NCBI RefSeq assembly: GCF_910589235.1
Contig: NC_060972.1
Span: forward strand, 62,001 to 126,000
Direction of reading: 5' to 3'
DNA length: 64,000 nt
Source of the DNA: Vespa crabro
Taxonomy: Eukaryota; Arthropoda; Insecta; Hymenoptera; Vespidae
A program made the translations under genes and the position numbers. This document shows, one piece after another, positions 22,431 through 33,789 of the stretch. A model generated the notes under the pieces. It was not told where the DNA came from and did no database searches. It saw nothing but the letters and a program-made list of their open reading frames with translations. The number at the start of each line of letters is the position of its first letter. Position 1 is the first letter of the stretch.

Positions 22431-24000
22431 CTTTGAGTAGACTTCATATAAAAGAATTTAGAATAATAAAATTAGGTGATGAGCAGCTTAACATATTGCA
22501 CTACAGCGTCCTATTTAGCGTCCGTTGTAATCCCGATTTAATATTTTTCTTGTAATAAAGGATTTATGCCCTGGACAATCATCATACTCATATCATATAT
22601 TAAAGTAAAAACAATTAGCTTAGACTGATCGTGAGTAAGAAATTGTGTGGAAACAAATGCATAACTATCATAAGTTACTAAGATAAAGAGAAACAAAAAA
22701 ATGTTTCGTATATTTCTTCGTATGTTGTTTGTATTAGGTGGGTGGTCCTGCGTCGTAATTATCAAGGACTCGATTTGTTGAGAATACGGGCGTCAAGTGA
22801 TATATTTTTCCTTTCTTTGTTATCATAAATTTCCGTCATCATATGTGCCAAGATTTATACAATATAAGTATATTCTCTCTTTCTTCTTCTTTCTGCTGTT
22901 TTTGTTATTATATTATTACACTACATATTATTATTATAGTAATAATCATATATATTCACTAATTTTAATATTAAAAAAATAATCGAAAAATTATACTTTA
23001 TATGCATTTGCCATCGAACAAAATTATACTGCTGCTGTGTCCTATCTAGCACAGATCACCGCGAAATTCACGTCAGCCATCTCTGGAGGAAAAAAATATG
23101 AAAAATTGGATACTAACACTTTACTAAATTATTAAATAAAAAAAAAGAGTAAATTATTTCATTATTTTTTTTTATATCAATACAATAAAAAAAAAATTGG
23201 AATCTAGTTAGCCTAGAACACCTAGTATTCATGAATTACGAATCTGGATGCTGCCAATATACTATTCATTATTTATACAATCTCTTTCTTTCTATTTTAT
23301 AAAGTCTAAAAGAAACTATAAATTTTCAAAATTTGTAATTTTTTAAAAACTCAGATCCGTTGATATAAACGTTTGAACATGTAATTCCTTATTTTTGCAA
23401 TAGAATTATCTGACCAGAGCTCATTAAAATAACCGAGTGAGTTACCGTAGCATCTTTGTGCGAGAATCGTAAAAACCATTTTTTTTGCGATTGGAAAATT
23501 TCAAAAAATCTAGGCAACAGTTATTTACTCAAACAACCAAACAGACAATCGCTACTTCACGGATATAAAATGTACACTATTCAAGCGTGTATATAAAAAT
23601 CAGTAGTTGGGCTTCATCTTTTTGGCACAAATTTCAAGGAACGCCATAGTATTAAAAGTTTTTTTCGGGAAAAATGTCGTCATCCATGAGAACAGTAGTA
23701 ATTTTTGACTAATTATGAAGAACAAGATCTTATTTTAAAGGAGAAGTTTTAAGATACGACGTTTTGTCTGAATTTCGAAAAAGCTTTTTATTTGTGCATA
23801 AACTATTCTCGGAAAAATATCATTTTTTAACACGATTTTTTTCAAAGCAAATAATGCTTTTTCAATATTCAGGACAAACAGCGCTGTAGTTTAAACTTAA
23901 GTCTTTAAAATGATACCTCGTTTAGTAAAATTAATCAAGAATTCCGCCTGCCCTCATTGATTGCGTAAACTATTAAAAAACCAGGGGTAGTAATCAGCCC
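22430..24000 (-). repeat. Family R, minus-strand copy inside the FAS-A gap
   Basis: This matches 47530-50400 in the same orientation and 13235-14790 in reverse. Anchors: ATCAAGGACTCGATTTGTTG near 22758, CGTCATCATATGTGCC near 22833, AGCACAGATCACCGCGAAAT near 23049, GAACAAGATCTTATTTTAAA near 23720. Both long minus copies share the junction with the terminal 300 bases, so those belong to the element. Reading frames are decayed. Confidence 0.6.
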
Positions 24001-24059
24001 TAAACAAAAGAGGAAATTTTAGCTTCAATAATGTTGTTTGTGTGTATAAAATGAGCCGA

Positions 24060-25175
24060 TTGGAAATCGATCAAAGTATGGTCTGTCCTGCGTTGGTTTA
24101 TGGAAGCGCGGCGTACGAAAGATAGGCGATAAAATAATGGACTCGACAAATGGCCGTAAGAAATGCTAAATGCATTGATACGAATGTGAATGGAGGGAGG
24201 GGGGTGAAAAGGCTATGGGATGACTTAAAGAAAAGAATAGAGTAACGAGTGTAGTCTTGAGTGGGCGAACAGAAAGTAACAACAGAAATTAACTTCAGAG
24301 AATAACGACAGAGTAAAGACTAAATTCTTGAGTAAACCAGAAAAAAAATAAAGAGTTGTAATATTTTAGTTGTAATATCTCTGGTATAGTATCTTTATTA
24401 ATAAAATTCTTGTTAACCAAGAAAAAGTGTGCTGTGCTAGTTAATGTGTATCTTCCAGATAGAATTACGAAAATATGACACATAAATAAGAGAAAAAATA
24501 AATAGAAAGAAAAAAGCAAAAGACATAGAAAAAATTAAACCAGGCAAAAAAAAAGAAAAACGCATAAAATATAGGCTTTTCTCTCTGTCTCTCCCTCTCT
24601 CTCTTTCTCTTTCTATCAATCTATCTTTTATACTTTCATTGTATTATTAGAAAATCGAATTTATAATTACATATACGTATAATTTATAAAATAATTTTTC
24701 CACGCACACATGTTTTACGTGGGTTTGAAAAATATTTTATTCTAATCGATGTTTGACTTTACACACAAGATGGTTCCGAAACATCAAATTATAAAAATAC
24801 TTTCCTCGCAATGCAAATCTATCATTAAATTTTAAGATTAACGTAATTACAAATATGTGTCTTATAAACAGAGATTACGCAATATAATGATATAAAAATG
24901 GTATATCAAAAAGAGGAAAAATATTTAAATACATTATGTTTTTCGCAACGTTGTATCAATGAAAAATTATTTATAATTTTTTAAACATATACATTTTTCG
25001 ACAGAATGTATAAATATGTAAAGCTAATATTCTTCAAAATTGATTCCTATTCCTCGAGAGTTACTCATTCAACCATTCAACGATCTACCAATCTAGCAAA
25101 ACTTATTTTGGTAGTGCTTTAAAAATTCTATTCTTGGAAAACTACAGAAAGTCCTAATCATGTAAGTACTCTGTA
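24060..25175 (+). repeat. Family S, copy 1
   Basis: This diverged repeat is found again at about 26620-28130 in the same orientation. Shared anchors are GTAGTCTTGAGTGGGCGAAC (27380 has a close match), AATAAAATTCTTGTTAACC near 24400, and a closing segment with ACTCATTCAACCATTCAACG and AATCATGTAAGTA. An AATAAA and repeats of a GAGT-core motif suggest an LTR or other retroelement end. Class unknown. Confidence 0.5.
24584..24625. repeat. CT-rich microsatellite
   Basis: A short (CT)n run of about 40 bases with single-base interruptions inside family S copy 1. Confidence 0.8.
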
Positions 25176-25516
25176 TAATAAATAACAATAATATATAACA
25201 TTATTGCTATATACTATTATAACGCTGAAATAAGAAAAAAATTGAATCCATCCATTTTATAATGTTTTGTCCATTGTAATACAAAAATATACAAATACAA
25301 AGGAACGTCCGTGAATTACATCCTCTCAAGCTGAGTTCCTTTAGAAGACAGATGACAATCGATTTATTAGACATATTTTATGGGTGTCTAGAAACGGGCT
25401 TCTAGTTCCAAATTTGACTTCGAACTTCTCTAGGCCGGCTCATAACAACATATAATTACATATATAATAATAGCTAATAATATATATAATTAATAATAAA
25501 TATATATATATATTTA

Positions 25517-25800
25517 TGTAAAGAAAGTATACTTTTTCCAGGTAGATTTGTCACGCGTCTCATGGCCCGCCCTTCCTTTGTTTTTGTTATCAACAAATTC
25601 TTTTGTTACCCACAAAGCGAGCCGTTAGGATTTGAGGAGAGAAACTGACAGCAAGAAATAGAACGTAGACGAGAGAAGTAGTACGAGAGTAAAATATAAA
25701 ATTTAACAGAGTGAACAATAAACGTAAATTGTCGTTTCTTTGTTCACAGAGAAACATATTTCCGTTTGTCACTTCACACTAATTAAAACGTGTTAAAATA
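25517..25800 (+). mobile_element. Solo LTR A
   Basis: The segment runs from TGTAAAGAAAGTATAC to CACTAATTAAAACG and matches the reverse complement of the element A LTR at 3620-3992, except for a shorter middle part. No internal element sequence flanks it, so it is a solo LTR, the usual product of recombination between the two LTRs of one insertion. AT-rich DNA on both sides hides any target duplication. Confidence 0.85.
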
Positions 25801-26619
25801 AAAATTAAGATATTATATTTATATATATATAATATATCATATATAAAATATATAATATATAAATATATATATAATATTATAATATATATTATTATAATAA
25901 ATATAGATATAATAATATTAATAATATATATAATTAATAATAAATAAGTGCATTAAATAAAATAATTAATCTATAACATTTCTTTCGTAAAATGATACGG
26001 TTGGACAAAAGTTCTAATCACAAAATCATATTCTACCGTCGATACGGTAACAGATCTTTTGTTTCCGTTATACGATGATACAAAGAGACATATTATATTT
26101 TAGTCTACTGTACGATCTATTACTTTACCACATGCCGATAATACGTTATACATATCGTTCTGATGGTAATTGCCCCTTAATTTACTGGATCAATTCCGTG
26201 TCAACAGATGTAATTATAATACACGAATAATTAATAATTGAAATTAACGACAATAAGTATCTATTAATTGTTTCTCATGAATCATTCAATACGATTCATA
26301 TTATTAATCGTATATACTTATTAATCTCGGCTTGATATAAAAATAATTGTTTTTCACTTTTTCACAAGAAAAAAATAAAAATCATGAAATATTTAACATT
26401 ACAAGAACAAACTTCAGATATACTATTTATCGCGTAATCATTATATTGAGCGTTATATAACGATTGTCACATCAATTATGGAAATGATGGCTTTATACCA
26501 ATTAGTTGATAAATATAAATCAAATTTTTAATCAAGGCCATCCTACATACATCTATGTATTGTTTATAAAATAATTCTTCGATTAGCACGTAAATAACAG
26601 CGATTCAGAGAAAATGCAA
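25801..26619. other. AT-rich non-coding interval
   Basis: Palindromic TA/TAA tracts cover 25800-25950. The rest, to 26619, has no coding signature and no repeat I can match within the window. Confidence 0.5.
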
Positions 26620-28130
26620 ATCTGATCGATTTTGAAATCTGATGAATGTTTGACCATGCACATAAGATTTATAGATGTGTTTCATAAACATCAAGTTATA
26701 AAAAATGCATTATACTTAAACGTAACACACATCCAATATGTATAGTTTAAGTATATTTTATTTACACAGATATATCTTATTGCGAGTAAGTAATAAAATT
26801 TAATATAATATTGTAAACTTGAGGATTCTTTCTCCCCTGAGAAAGTGAATGCGAGTACATATGAGATAAACAGAGCGGCTATTAGACAAAGAATGTAAAG
26901 TACAAACGTTAGTGACATGTACATATGTGTGTATGTGTAAAGCCAGCCGATAATATAATAAAGAAATAAAAGGCTCAGAAGTTGTACGTAGTTAACTGCT
27001 GATTAAACAATAGACATGTACGAGTGTTGCGTGTGTGTGAGACAAGTCGATCCAGAGAATAGCGTAAAGGAATGCGTAGGAGGCTGACGTCAGAAAAAAT
27101 AGTTAACCAGAAGAATACTAATATCATCGGAAGGAAACGCATAGAAGACTAACATCAGAGAGGCAGCTGATTATAAGCTTGGTCTATCCTCGGAAATAGG
27201 ATCGATGTAAGAAAAACGATCAAAGAAAGTATGGATTGTCCCTAAGGAAATAGATTGATGCGATCTAAAAAAGCAGACAGCGAAACGACTATCAGGACAA
27301 CGAAGCTACAGTACGCATGTATTAAAACAAGTACGGATAAGAAGTCAACAAGGTAATTAAAAGAATAGAGGATCGGGCAGTCTTGAGTAGACCAACAAGG
27401 TAACACATTAAACAGAAGAATAACGTGGCAAATCCTGAGCAGAGTTTCATCAGTGTTAAGACTATAAGTTGAATCCTGAGTGGACTAATGGGTTGTAACT
27501 TTAGAGCTACGAATGTAAGTAATGAATAACCTAGTAAGTTGTGAGTAATCCCATGTGAAAATCCGAGTAGAGTTAATGCACGAATGGATATCAAGTAATG
27601 TCCGAGTCTGCAATGTCCGAGTAAAATCGCGTCATGACCGAGTAAAGTATTAGAAGTTAAGTCTGGAAAAGTCCAGATAACAATTTTAATTCTTAGTCGA
27701 ACAGAGTTTGTGTGAGAGACACTTCGTATTTTAGTTTTACGATTTTATTTTTTTACATTTTTTTGTTATCTTTTTTTTATTTGTTATATTTTTTTAATAA
27801 AACCCTGGTTACTGAAAGAGTAATGTATCGAGTTTGTCGATCCATATCTCACATGTAAGATTACACAAAATTTCAAACAATTTAATGATTTAAAATTCGT
27901 ATATTAAGAAGTGTAGAAATTGTTATGTTTCAAATGCATTTCTTACGTTCTCAAATAATATATAAGATAGATATTCTTTCAATATTATCTTTTATTTTGT
28001 AAAAGTTATTCATTCAACGTTCAAAATGATCCAACGATCTAACGATGCATATTTTACAACAACGTTAAAGATTTTATTTTCAAAAAAATTCAAAACGATT
28101 CAATCATGTAAGTAGTGTTTAATTATTCTC
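26620..28130 (+). repeat. Family S, copy 2, with GAGT-motif array
   Basis: This matches copy 1 at both ends (GAATGTTTGACCATGCACAT near 26644; TCATTCAACGTTC and AATCATGTAAGTAG near 28010-28120). The middle, 27380-27650, carries about nine degenerate units around TCCGAGTAGAGT or CCGAGTAAAGT spaced roughly 20-40 bases apart. AATAAAACCCTGG follows at about 27797. This layout, a repeat array followed by a polyadenylation signal, is common in LTRs, but the ends are not defined. Confidence 0.5.
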
Positions 28131-28152
28131 TTTTTTTTTATTTTATTGTTAT

Positions 28153-28971
28153 TGTTGCGTCGTAAAAGCGTAAATACGAGAACATTTCCAGATACGCGAT
28201 AAATAAGGATGGTAACACTACGCTAGGAGACCGTCATCAAAATATCGCTTGCTGCGTTGCCGCAGATTAATGAGAGAACGCGCATTCTTTTAATGGATTC
28301 CGTGAGATTCGCTAGGTAAATGCGTGATAATAAATATTGCAGTCATTGAAATTATCACTACATATTTGATGAAATAAAATATAGTTGTTGATGTGTTTTG
28401 TATAATGATGCGTAGTTAGTTATACTGGCTATTTCTGAAGAAGTGATAGCCCGTATTGTATAATAGGATTCGAAAGTCTGGATGTCGTGAGTCTGAAGGA
28501 TGCAATTTGATTGACTTTTTGGGGTCTTTAGAACTATTCGTGAAAACTGTAGTGAAATTAGGAAAGGGAATAAAATGGACGGTGTTGAAGTATAATCTGA
28601 GCATGGAAAAGGAAATAATAATTAGTCAGGGATAGTTCATTGGAATGTTTAAACAATCCATGTGTGCCCCCTTTGTTCTAATGATCATATAGACTAGATG
28701 TCAATGCATATTTCAGGCCTAAGCACCAGACAACCTTTGGCTCGTCGCACCTAAGCGTCTATTTTCACTATTTATTTATCGCCCGGCTCGACGCACTATT
28801 GAAAATTTTACTAAGAATGCATAAGCCCTAACAAAAGTAGCCATGTATTTTTTATCTATACGTTTTCATAGCCAGTACCCAATGAGTTCTTAATGATAAA
28901 TATTTCTTATAGAGATATATGACCCTTAAGAGAAAATGTGAAGAATTGAGAGACGCACGTGTGCATCAATA
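28153..28971 (+). mobile_element. Solo LTR, family B (copy 2) with 5-bp target duplication
   Basis: The element starts TGTTGCGTCGTAA at 28153 and ends GTGTGCATCAATA at 28971. It is flanked by GTTAT at 28148-28152 and GTTAT at 28972-28976, a perfect 5-base target-site duplication. This fixes both borders. It matches 5060-6048 in reverse. No retroelement genes are attached. Confidence 0.88.
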
Positions 28972-28976
28972 GTTAT

Positions 28977-30119
28977 AAATTGCTACAAGTAATACTTAAT
29001 ATTGTGTGTAGGTGTATGAGTAAATAATTCATAAAAATGAAATGAATAAGAAGATGGAAGTCACAAATTAAGAAAGTTTCATTGATTGATTCTTCGACAT
29101 TAATAATTGAAAAACATGTAATTTAAACGAAATAATACTACGCAATTAAAGAAAATAATTGGTTGATAAAATGTATATATTATATTTTATATAACAATTA
29201 TTTATTTCACATTCGTCACGTAATGCATCAAAACGTTAACTATATTAAAATTGCATCGTTTTATCTGTTAAACTTATCCAACGAAAATAATGAATTAAAC
29301 ACCTTTTTAACTTTAAATGTTGTAATATAATTAAATAGTATCAGTAATACTAATAAATAAATAGTAACCGTAGTTACTGAAATAGTGTCAGTAACTTCTC
29401 TAATAAAGAGATTCTTTTAAAATACTCAGTAAAACTCATAGTAATAATATTCTTTTTATGGAAAGAAAAATTAAGAGGGAATTCTACGTATGCAGAAAAA
29501 AGGAAGATTTTCGTTTAAAAAGATAAGACAAAGAGAGAGAAAAGAGGGTGTAAGAGATGAAAAATGAGCTTATATTTCGCAAAAGGGACGATTTGTTTGA
29601 TTCGAAAAATTCAATGAAATATAGATGTGATCGATAACCTTTTTATGAATTTTAAATCTCACCGGAATAAATCTCATATCCCTATTAAAGATAAATTGCG
29701 TTAAGCAACTAGTACAAATATCTTTTAAAAATGAAGAAATTTGTTGACAATTCTCATGTTTCCTTTGACATTGAAATTTTAATCTCTCAACGTTAAAATC
29801 AACCTTAAAATCTGATCTTAAAACAAAACAAGCTTGAAATCTAACGTCTGCTAGTTTCTTGTTAATTTATCGATTAATATTATTTTCATTAGAAGTAATT
29901 ACTTACCTTCTTATCTAGTTCGCTTATTTTGGTGTTTCGTAGATTAGTTCATAAAGAGATAAATTATTTTCAAACTTATCATATCCGTTATTGCTGAAAT
30001 ATCGATGTCACATGATAAGTGTGATAAGTTCATTGGAAGTGACATCCTCTACAACTTTTATTAGGTACTTATTAGGAGCTACTTTCGTCTACTTGAGCAA
30101 TATTTTTTTTCGACCTTAT
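28977..30119. other. Non-coding interval
   Basis: AT-rich DNA with no coding signature and no repeat partner that I can see in this window. Confidence 0.5.
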
Positions 30120-30870
30120 TTAAGATTCTAATAAAATAAGAAATTACCATCTCTTTTCCATCATGAACATGTGATAAAACCCCTCTCATCCCATTACCGG
30201 AAGCATCAGTGTCTTTGCAACAGAAAATTTACAACTGCCAATAGCGTGATAGTCACCTTTAATCTCTCAAAGGATTTTTTAAAAATTTGAATTCAAATTT
30301 TCATTTTCCGCTACAAATATTTTGAGATCACGGAGAATCGCTTTACAAATCTTCGATAATCTAAACAAAATTTCAGAATGCTGTAACTTGCTTTCTATTT
30401 TGAAGCATAGGTCACAGTATTAATCTTCCCCGGATCCTGTAGAGAGACCTCATTCCGACATTACGTATGACAAATATCTCACTTCCCTCTCCAAAAGCTT
30501 GCTTTTCTGTGGATTTACTTTTAAATTCACTGCTTGTAGCGTTGCAGAAATCTTCTGTAAATTTTCTAGCACATCTTCAAAAACACGGCTATAAATAATT
30601 AAATCATCAAGAGATACCAAGCAAATCCGATTCTGCAAATCTTGAAGGACATGTTCCATTAAACTCTCAAATGTGTCAAATGAAGTATTATGTGACGTCA
30701 ACAGTTGGGTCTTGAATGGCTGTAGAGTAACCGAAGTGCCTGCTGCCTACCAATTACACCAACCTAATCACATGCCTTTATTCGATCAATTTTTCGGAAA
30801 TCTTACACGGGAGCAAGGCTCCTTTTTTCCCTTTTTCTTTCACAATAGAACAGTCAAACTGTGCCAGTAA
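30120..30870 (-). pseudogene. Ty3/gypsy element C: reverse transcriptase palm and RNase H remnant
   Basis: The minus-strand frame 30450-30701 reads SLMEHVLQDLQNRICLVSLD then DLIIYSRVFEDVLENLQ, the family's second half of reverse transcriptase. The catalytic motif is SLDD in place of YxDD. KVNPQKSKLLEREVRYLSYV follows. Towards 30130 the connection and RNase H regions are recognisable only across frame changes. It continues the reverse transcriptase piece at 31830-32160, from which it is separated by LTR-like DNA. Too broken to function. Confidence 0.75.
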
Positions 30871-30999
30871 AGATTTACTTTAACTTACTTATTCGATGAA
30901 ATGATGAGAGGGGCTCCGAATATCGTTCCTCGTGTCTATATTTCTTAGCCTTTCGTGGGCTCTAGAATATACTACTGACCCTTGAATTGGTCACCTCTT

Positions 31000-31676
31000 G
31001 TTAACGATAATTGAGGAATAATAAGGCAAATCGATGCTCGGTATGCGACACCCTTTTCTTCTCTTTTACGATTTGATTTATTTAGTGTAAAATTGGTGAT
31101 GGAAATTTACAAGAATATAAGTCTTAATTATTTCTTAACGAGAAATTGTTCGCGATTAATTTGAACAAACTAACTGAGATGTTCTGATCGCAACTGCTAA
31201 CTGTAAAGAACTGTTCTTTATAACTGACTGCAACGAAGTGAAATTAACGACTGACTGCAATGAAGTAATGTTAATAACTGATTGCAATGAACTATTCTAG
31301 ACGGCTAGCTGCGATGAATTTATCTAGACGACTGTGAATGATGAAGTCCTGACAATGAAGTGTTGACGATGAAGTGTTTTCTGCTGCGGGCTCGCCTGCA
31401 GCGTCTAGTCGCTTAGGCGCATACTGTGCACGCGCCTTCTTGCACGAATCGTTCTCGCACGTTTTTCTGTCGTCAAGGACGATAAGCCATTGCGTTGTTC
31501 CTGCGTGTACTTCCTTGGTCAGCTTTATCTCTGCACGCGTGGAACTTGCGCGCTCCGCTGCCAAGGGTGAAAGAGGCATGATGCATCTACATTCCTGCAC
31601 GTACTTTTTTTGTCTTCTCGTATTTCTTTACTACGTGTTTTATAGATAGTTCTAAATTACTTATCAACTACAGGTT
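31000..31676 (-). mobile_element. LTR-like insertion inside gypsy element C
   Basis: On the minus strand the segment starts TGTAGTTGATAAG at 31676 and ends TTATCGTTAACA at about 31000. It contains about seven degenerate units of GACTGCAATGAAGT (31220-31380) and an AATAAATC signal near 31080. The GC-rich part 31310-31515 recurs in opposite orientation at 33345-33545. It separates two parts of one reverse transcriptase, so it looks like an insertion, but I found no target duplication. LTR identity is an inference. Confidence 0.5.
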
Positions 31677-31829
31677 GAAAATGATTATTCTTATAGGAAA
31701 GATAGAGGAGAAACAATTGAAAATTTGTATCTCTCTACATGAACGCGTATTCGTGCCTATAAGGGTTTCTCTCCTTTAATGTGTCTTTTATAGTTTCTAG
31801 TTGACTTACACACGAAGACGTGATAATTA

Positions 31830-32160
31830 CATGATCCGTAAGGCTTAACTTTGAATTGCCGAAGTCCTTTCCCTACCGAGAACGCTGTCTTCCCTCTAGT
31901 GAATGTTTATCTGTCAATATCCAAGTCAAGGGTCATAAACCATGCACTTCCAGATAATGGGAGTAAGCAAATTATACATTCGCGGCAACGAGTACGAATT
32001 CTTCTTCGTTACTGCATTCTACTTTATGTAGCAAATACGAAACCTCCAGGAACATTCGTTCTAGTAGATCACTCCAGAGACCCAAGGGTTCGAAAATTCT
32101 TCTGTCACTCACAGAATCCTTGTATTCTCGATAATCTAATCTGCTTCTACTCTTAAGCGA
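31830..32160 (-). pseudogene. Ty3/gypsy element C: reverse transcriptase fingers/palm remnant
   Basis: Minus-strand frames, with at least two shifts, give KKNSYSLPR, then AWFMTLDLDIDR and KTAFSVGKGLRQFKVKPYG. These correspond to the RKDSYPLPR, WFSTLDLKSGYW and KTAFSTGKGLWQF blocks of insect gypsy polymerases. The palm continues at 30450-30870. Identification is by motif order and spacing; each block taken alone is weak. Confidence 0.7.
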
Positions 32161-32288
32161 AGAGGAATCCTCCTAGGAATTTGTTTTATGGCGTAAAAAT
32201 CAATCAACTCTACAGTGCGATCCACGATTCCTCAATTTCCTCTAATAATATCTTCTGAAAACTCTTCTGAGAAACTATGAAGAAACTT

Positions 32289-33340
32289 TCAGAAATCTTT
32301 TTTTTGCTCCATCGAAAGATTCTTAGAATTTTCCTGAAGAACATTATTTAAACTATTAGTTCTTTCGAAATCCTCGTTATCGAACCTGAATTTCCTATTA
32401 CAACGCTTCGAAACTGCCGTCTTTGACAAAAAGTCTCGCCTTAAGATACAATCGTCCACTATATCTAAAACTAACTTTTTAGGAAGTTCTCCTAATTCTA
32501 TTAAAACTTTCAGCTTTTTCATAGCAGGCGAAACTTCCCCAGTAGGATAATGCAACCTCTTCCCCATCAACGTGCTCTTTTCTAACAAACGATCAATGAG
32601 TTATTGATTTACTACTTTGAACCAATATCCAAAAGAAAAACACGCTCTACTATTCACATATCTCTGAAAGCTGATAGAACTGTATTCACCTTGCAAATAG
32701 CGGTACTACCTTCAAAATAAAAATATCGGGATCTCTTATTCTCAATCAAACTCGATCCCCTTAGTTCAACTATTTCTAGCGTCCCTTTCGTACCTTTTTC
32801 AGACAATTCGATCGAAAATGTCCCTTCTCCCCGCACGACCAACATTAATCAACGTCACTAAGTTGTTTCCTACTATCGTTTCTGTTCTGATTTGCTCAAT
32901 CTCTAAAAAAATTTGTCTCAGTATTGCTTCCCTATACAATTCCCCATTCTGCAAGACATGCTCATTTCTGATAGGAATTGATTTTTGATTGAGTCCTGAT
33001 TTTGTAAGAAATGAGTATTGTTTTCCTGTACAACTCTAATTTCCAAAACCGTTGTTTCAGTTTTTCTATGGGAACTTATCCCCTCCGTCTGTCGTATAAA
33101 TGGATTCTTAATCGCGTTTATAAATTGAGTTCCCGTGATATTATCCTAGCCCTCCAATCTACATTCAACATATATGAGTCGTGTTAAACGATAGAAATCT
33201 GCGTCCAACACCACTAAATCCTCCCACGCTCTATACTTCCGTCTATAAAATTCTGTATTATTTTTCTGAACACAAAGATTCTCCTCGAATCGCATTTCCA
33301 AGTGCACTTTTAATTTACGCGTGCAGAAATAAAACTGATC
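32289..33340 (-). pseudogene. Ty3/gypsy element C: gag-protease region remnant
   Basis: Two open minus-strand pieces lie here (32654-32845 and 32289-32588), with a third broken frame at about 32860-33340. The piece ending near 32450 contains LVLDIVDDCILRRDFLSKTA, which resembles the C-terminal box of retropepsins (ILGxDFL), as expected just upstream of the reverse transcriptase at 32160. The rest is placed by position only. No active-site DTG is seen. Confidence 0.45.
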
Positions 33341-33344
33341 AAGA

Positions 33345-33546
33345 AAGTACATACAGGAACAACGTAACGAAATGGCTTATCGCCATTGACGATAGGAAAA
33401 CGCGCGAGAACGATTCGTGCAAGGAGGCGCGTGCACAGTATACGCCTAAGCGACTAGACTCTGCCCGGAGCAGAAAACACTTCATCGTCAGCACTTCATT
33501 GTCAGGACTTCATTGTTAGGACTTCATCATTCATAGTCGTCTAGAG
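33345..33546 (+). repeat. LTR-like fragment, inverted partner of 31310-31515
   Basis: About 200 bases pair as an inverted repeat with 31310-31515; both contain CGCGTGCACAGTAT or its near complement and the repeated CTTCATTGTCAGGACTTCA. The pair encloses about 1.8 kb. Opposite orientations mean they are not the two LTRs of one element. Confidence 0.6.
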
Positions 33547-33579
33547 AATGTTAAATACAGCGGTTCTCTTACTATCTCT

Positions 33580-33785
33580 AAAACAGCTTACATCCTCCCA
33601 GGATGGCACGACGTAAGAGCTATCGCCTTCGCCGGGTCATTCCTGAAGAAAAACTCGAAATTTGCTAAATATTCCCAAAAATATTCTATTTCGTCGAAAT
33701 TATCCGGGTTCGCCGAATAATCTGATTCTAATATCGGATTTCCAATAGAATTTATGAAATTGACAATCCTCTCTGAACTTTCACG
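33580..33785 (-). pseudogene. Minus-strand coding fragment, possibly gag of element C
   Basis: A minus-strand open stretch of about 65 codons reads RIVNFINSIGNPILESDY and then EYLANFEFFFRNDPAKAIAL before a stop. It lies on the outer side of the protease remnant, where gag would be. I do not recognise the family from sequence, so the gag assignment rests on position alone. Confidence 0.3.
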
Positions 33786-33789
33786 TCTT

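Noticed and set aside
33580..33600. GGGAGGATG before TGTAAGC on the minus strand as a polypurine tract and LTR start
   Set aside because: The LTR-like fragment next to it is in the opposite orientation, so the match is probably coincidental.
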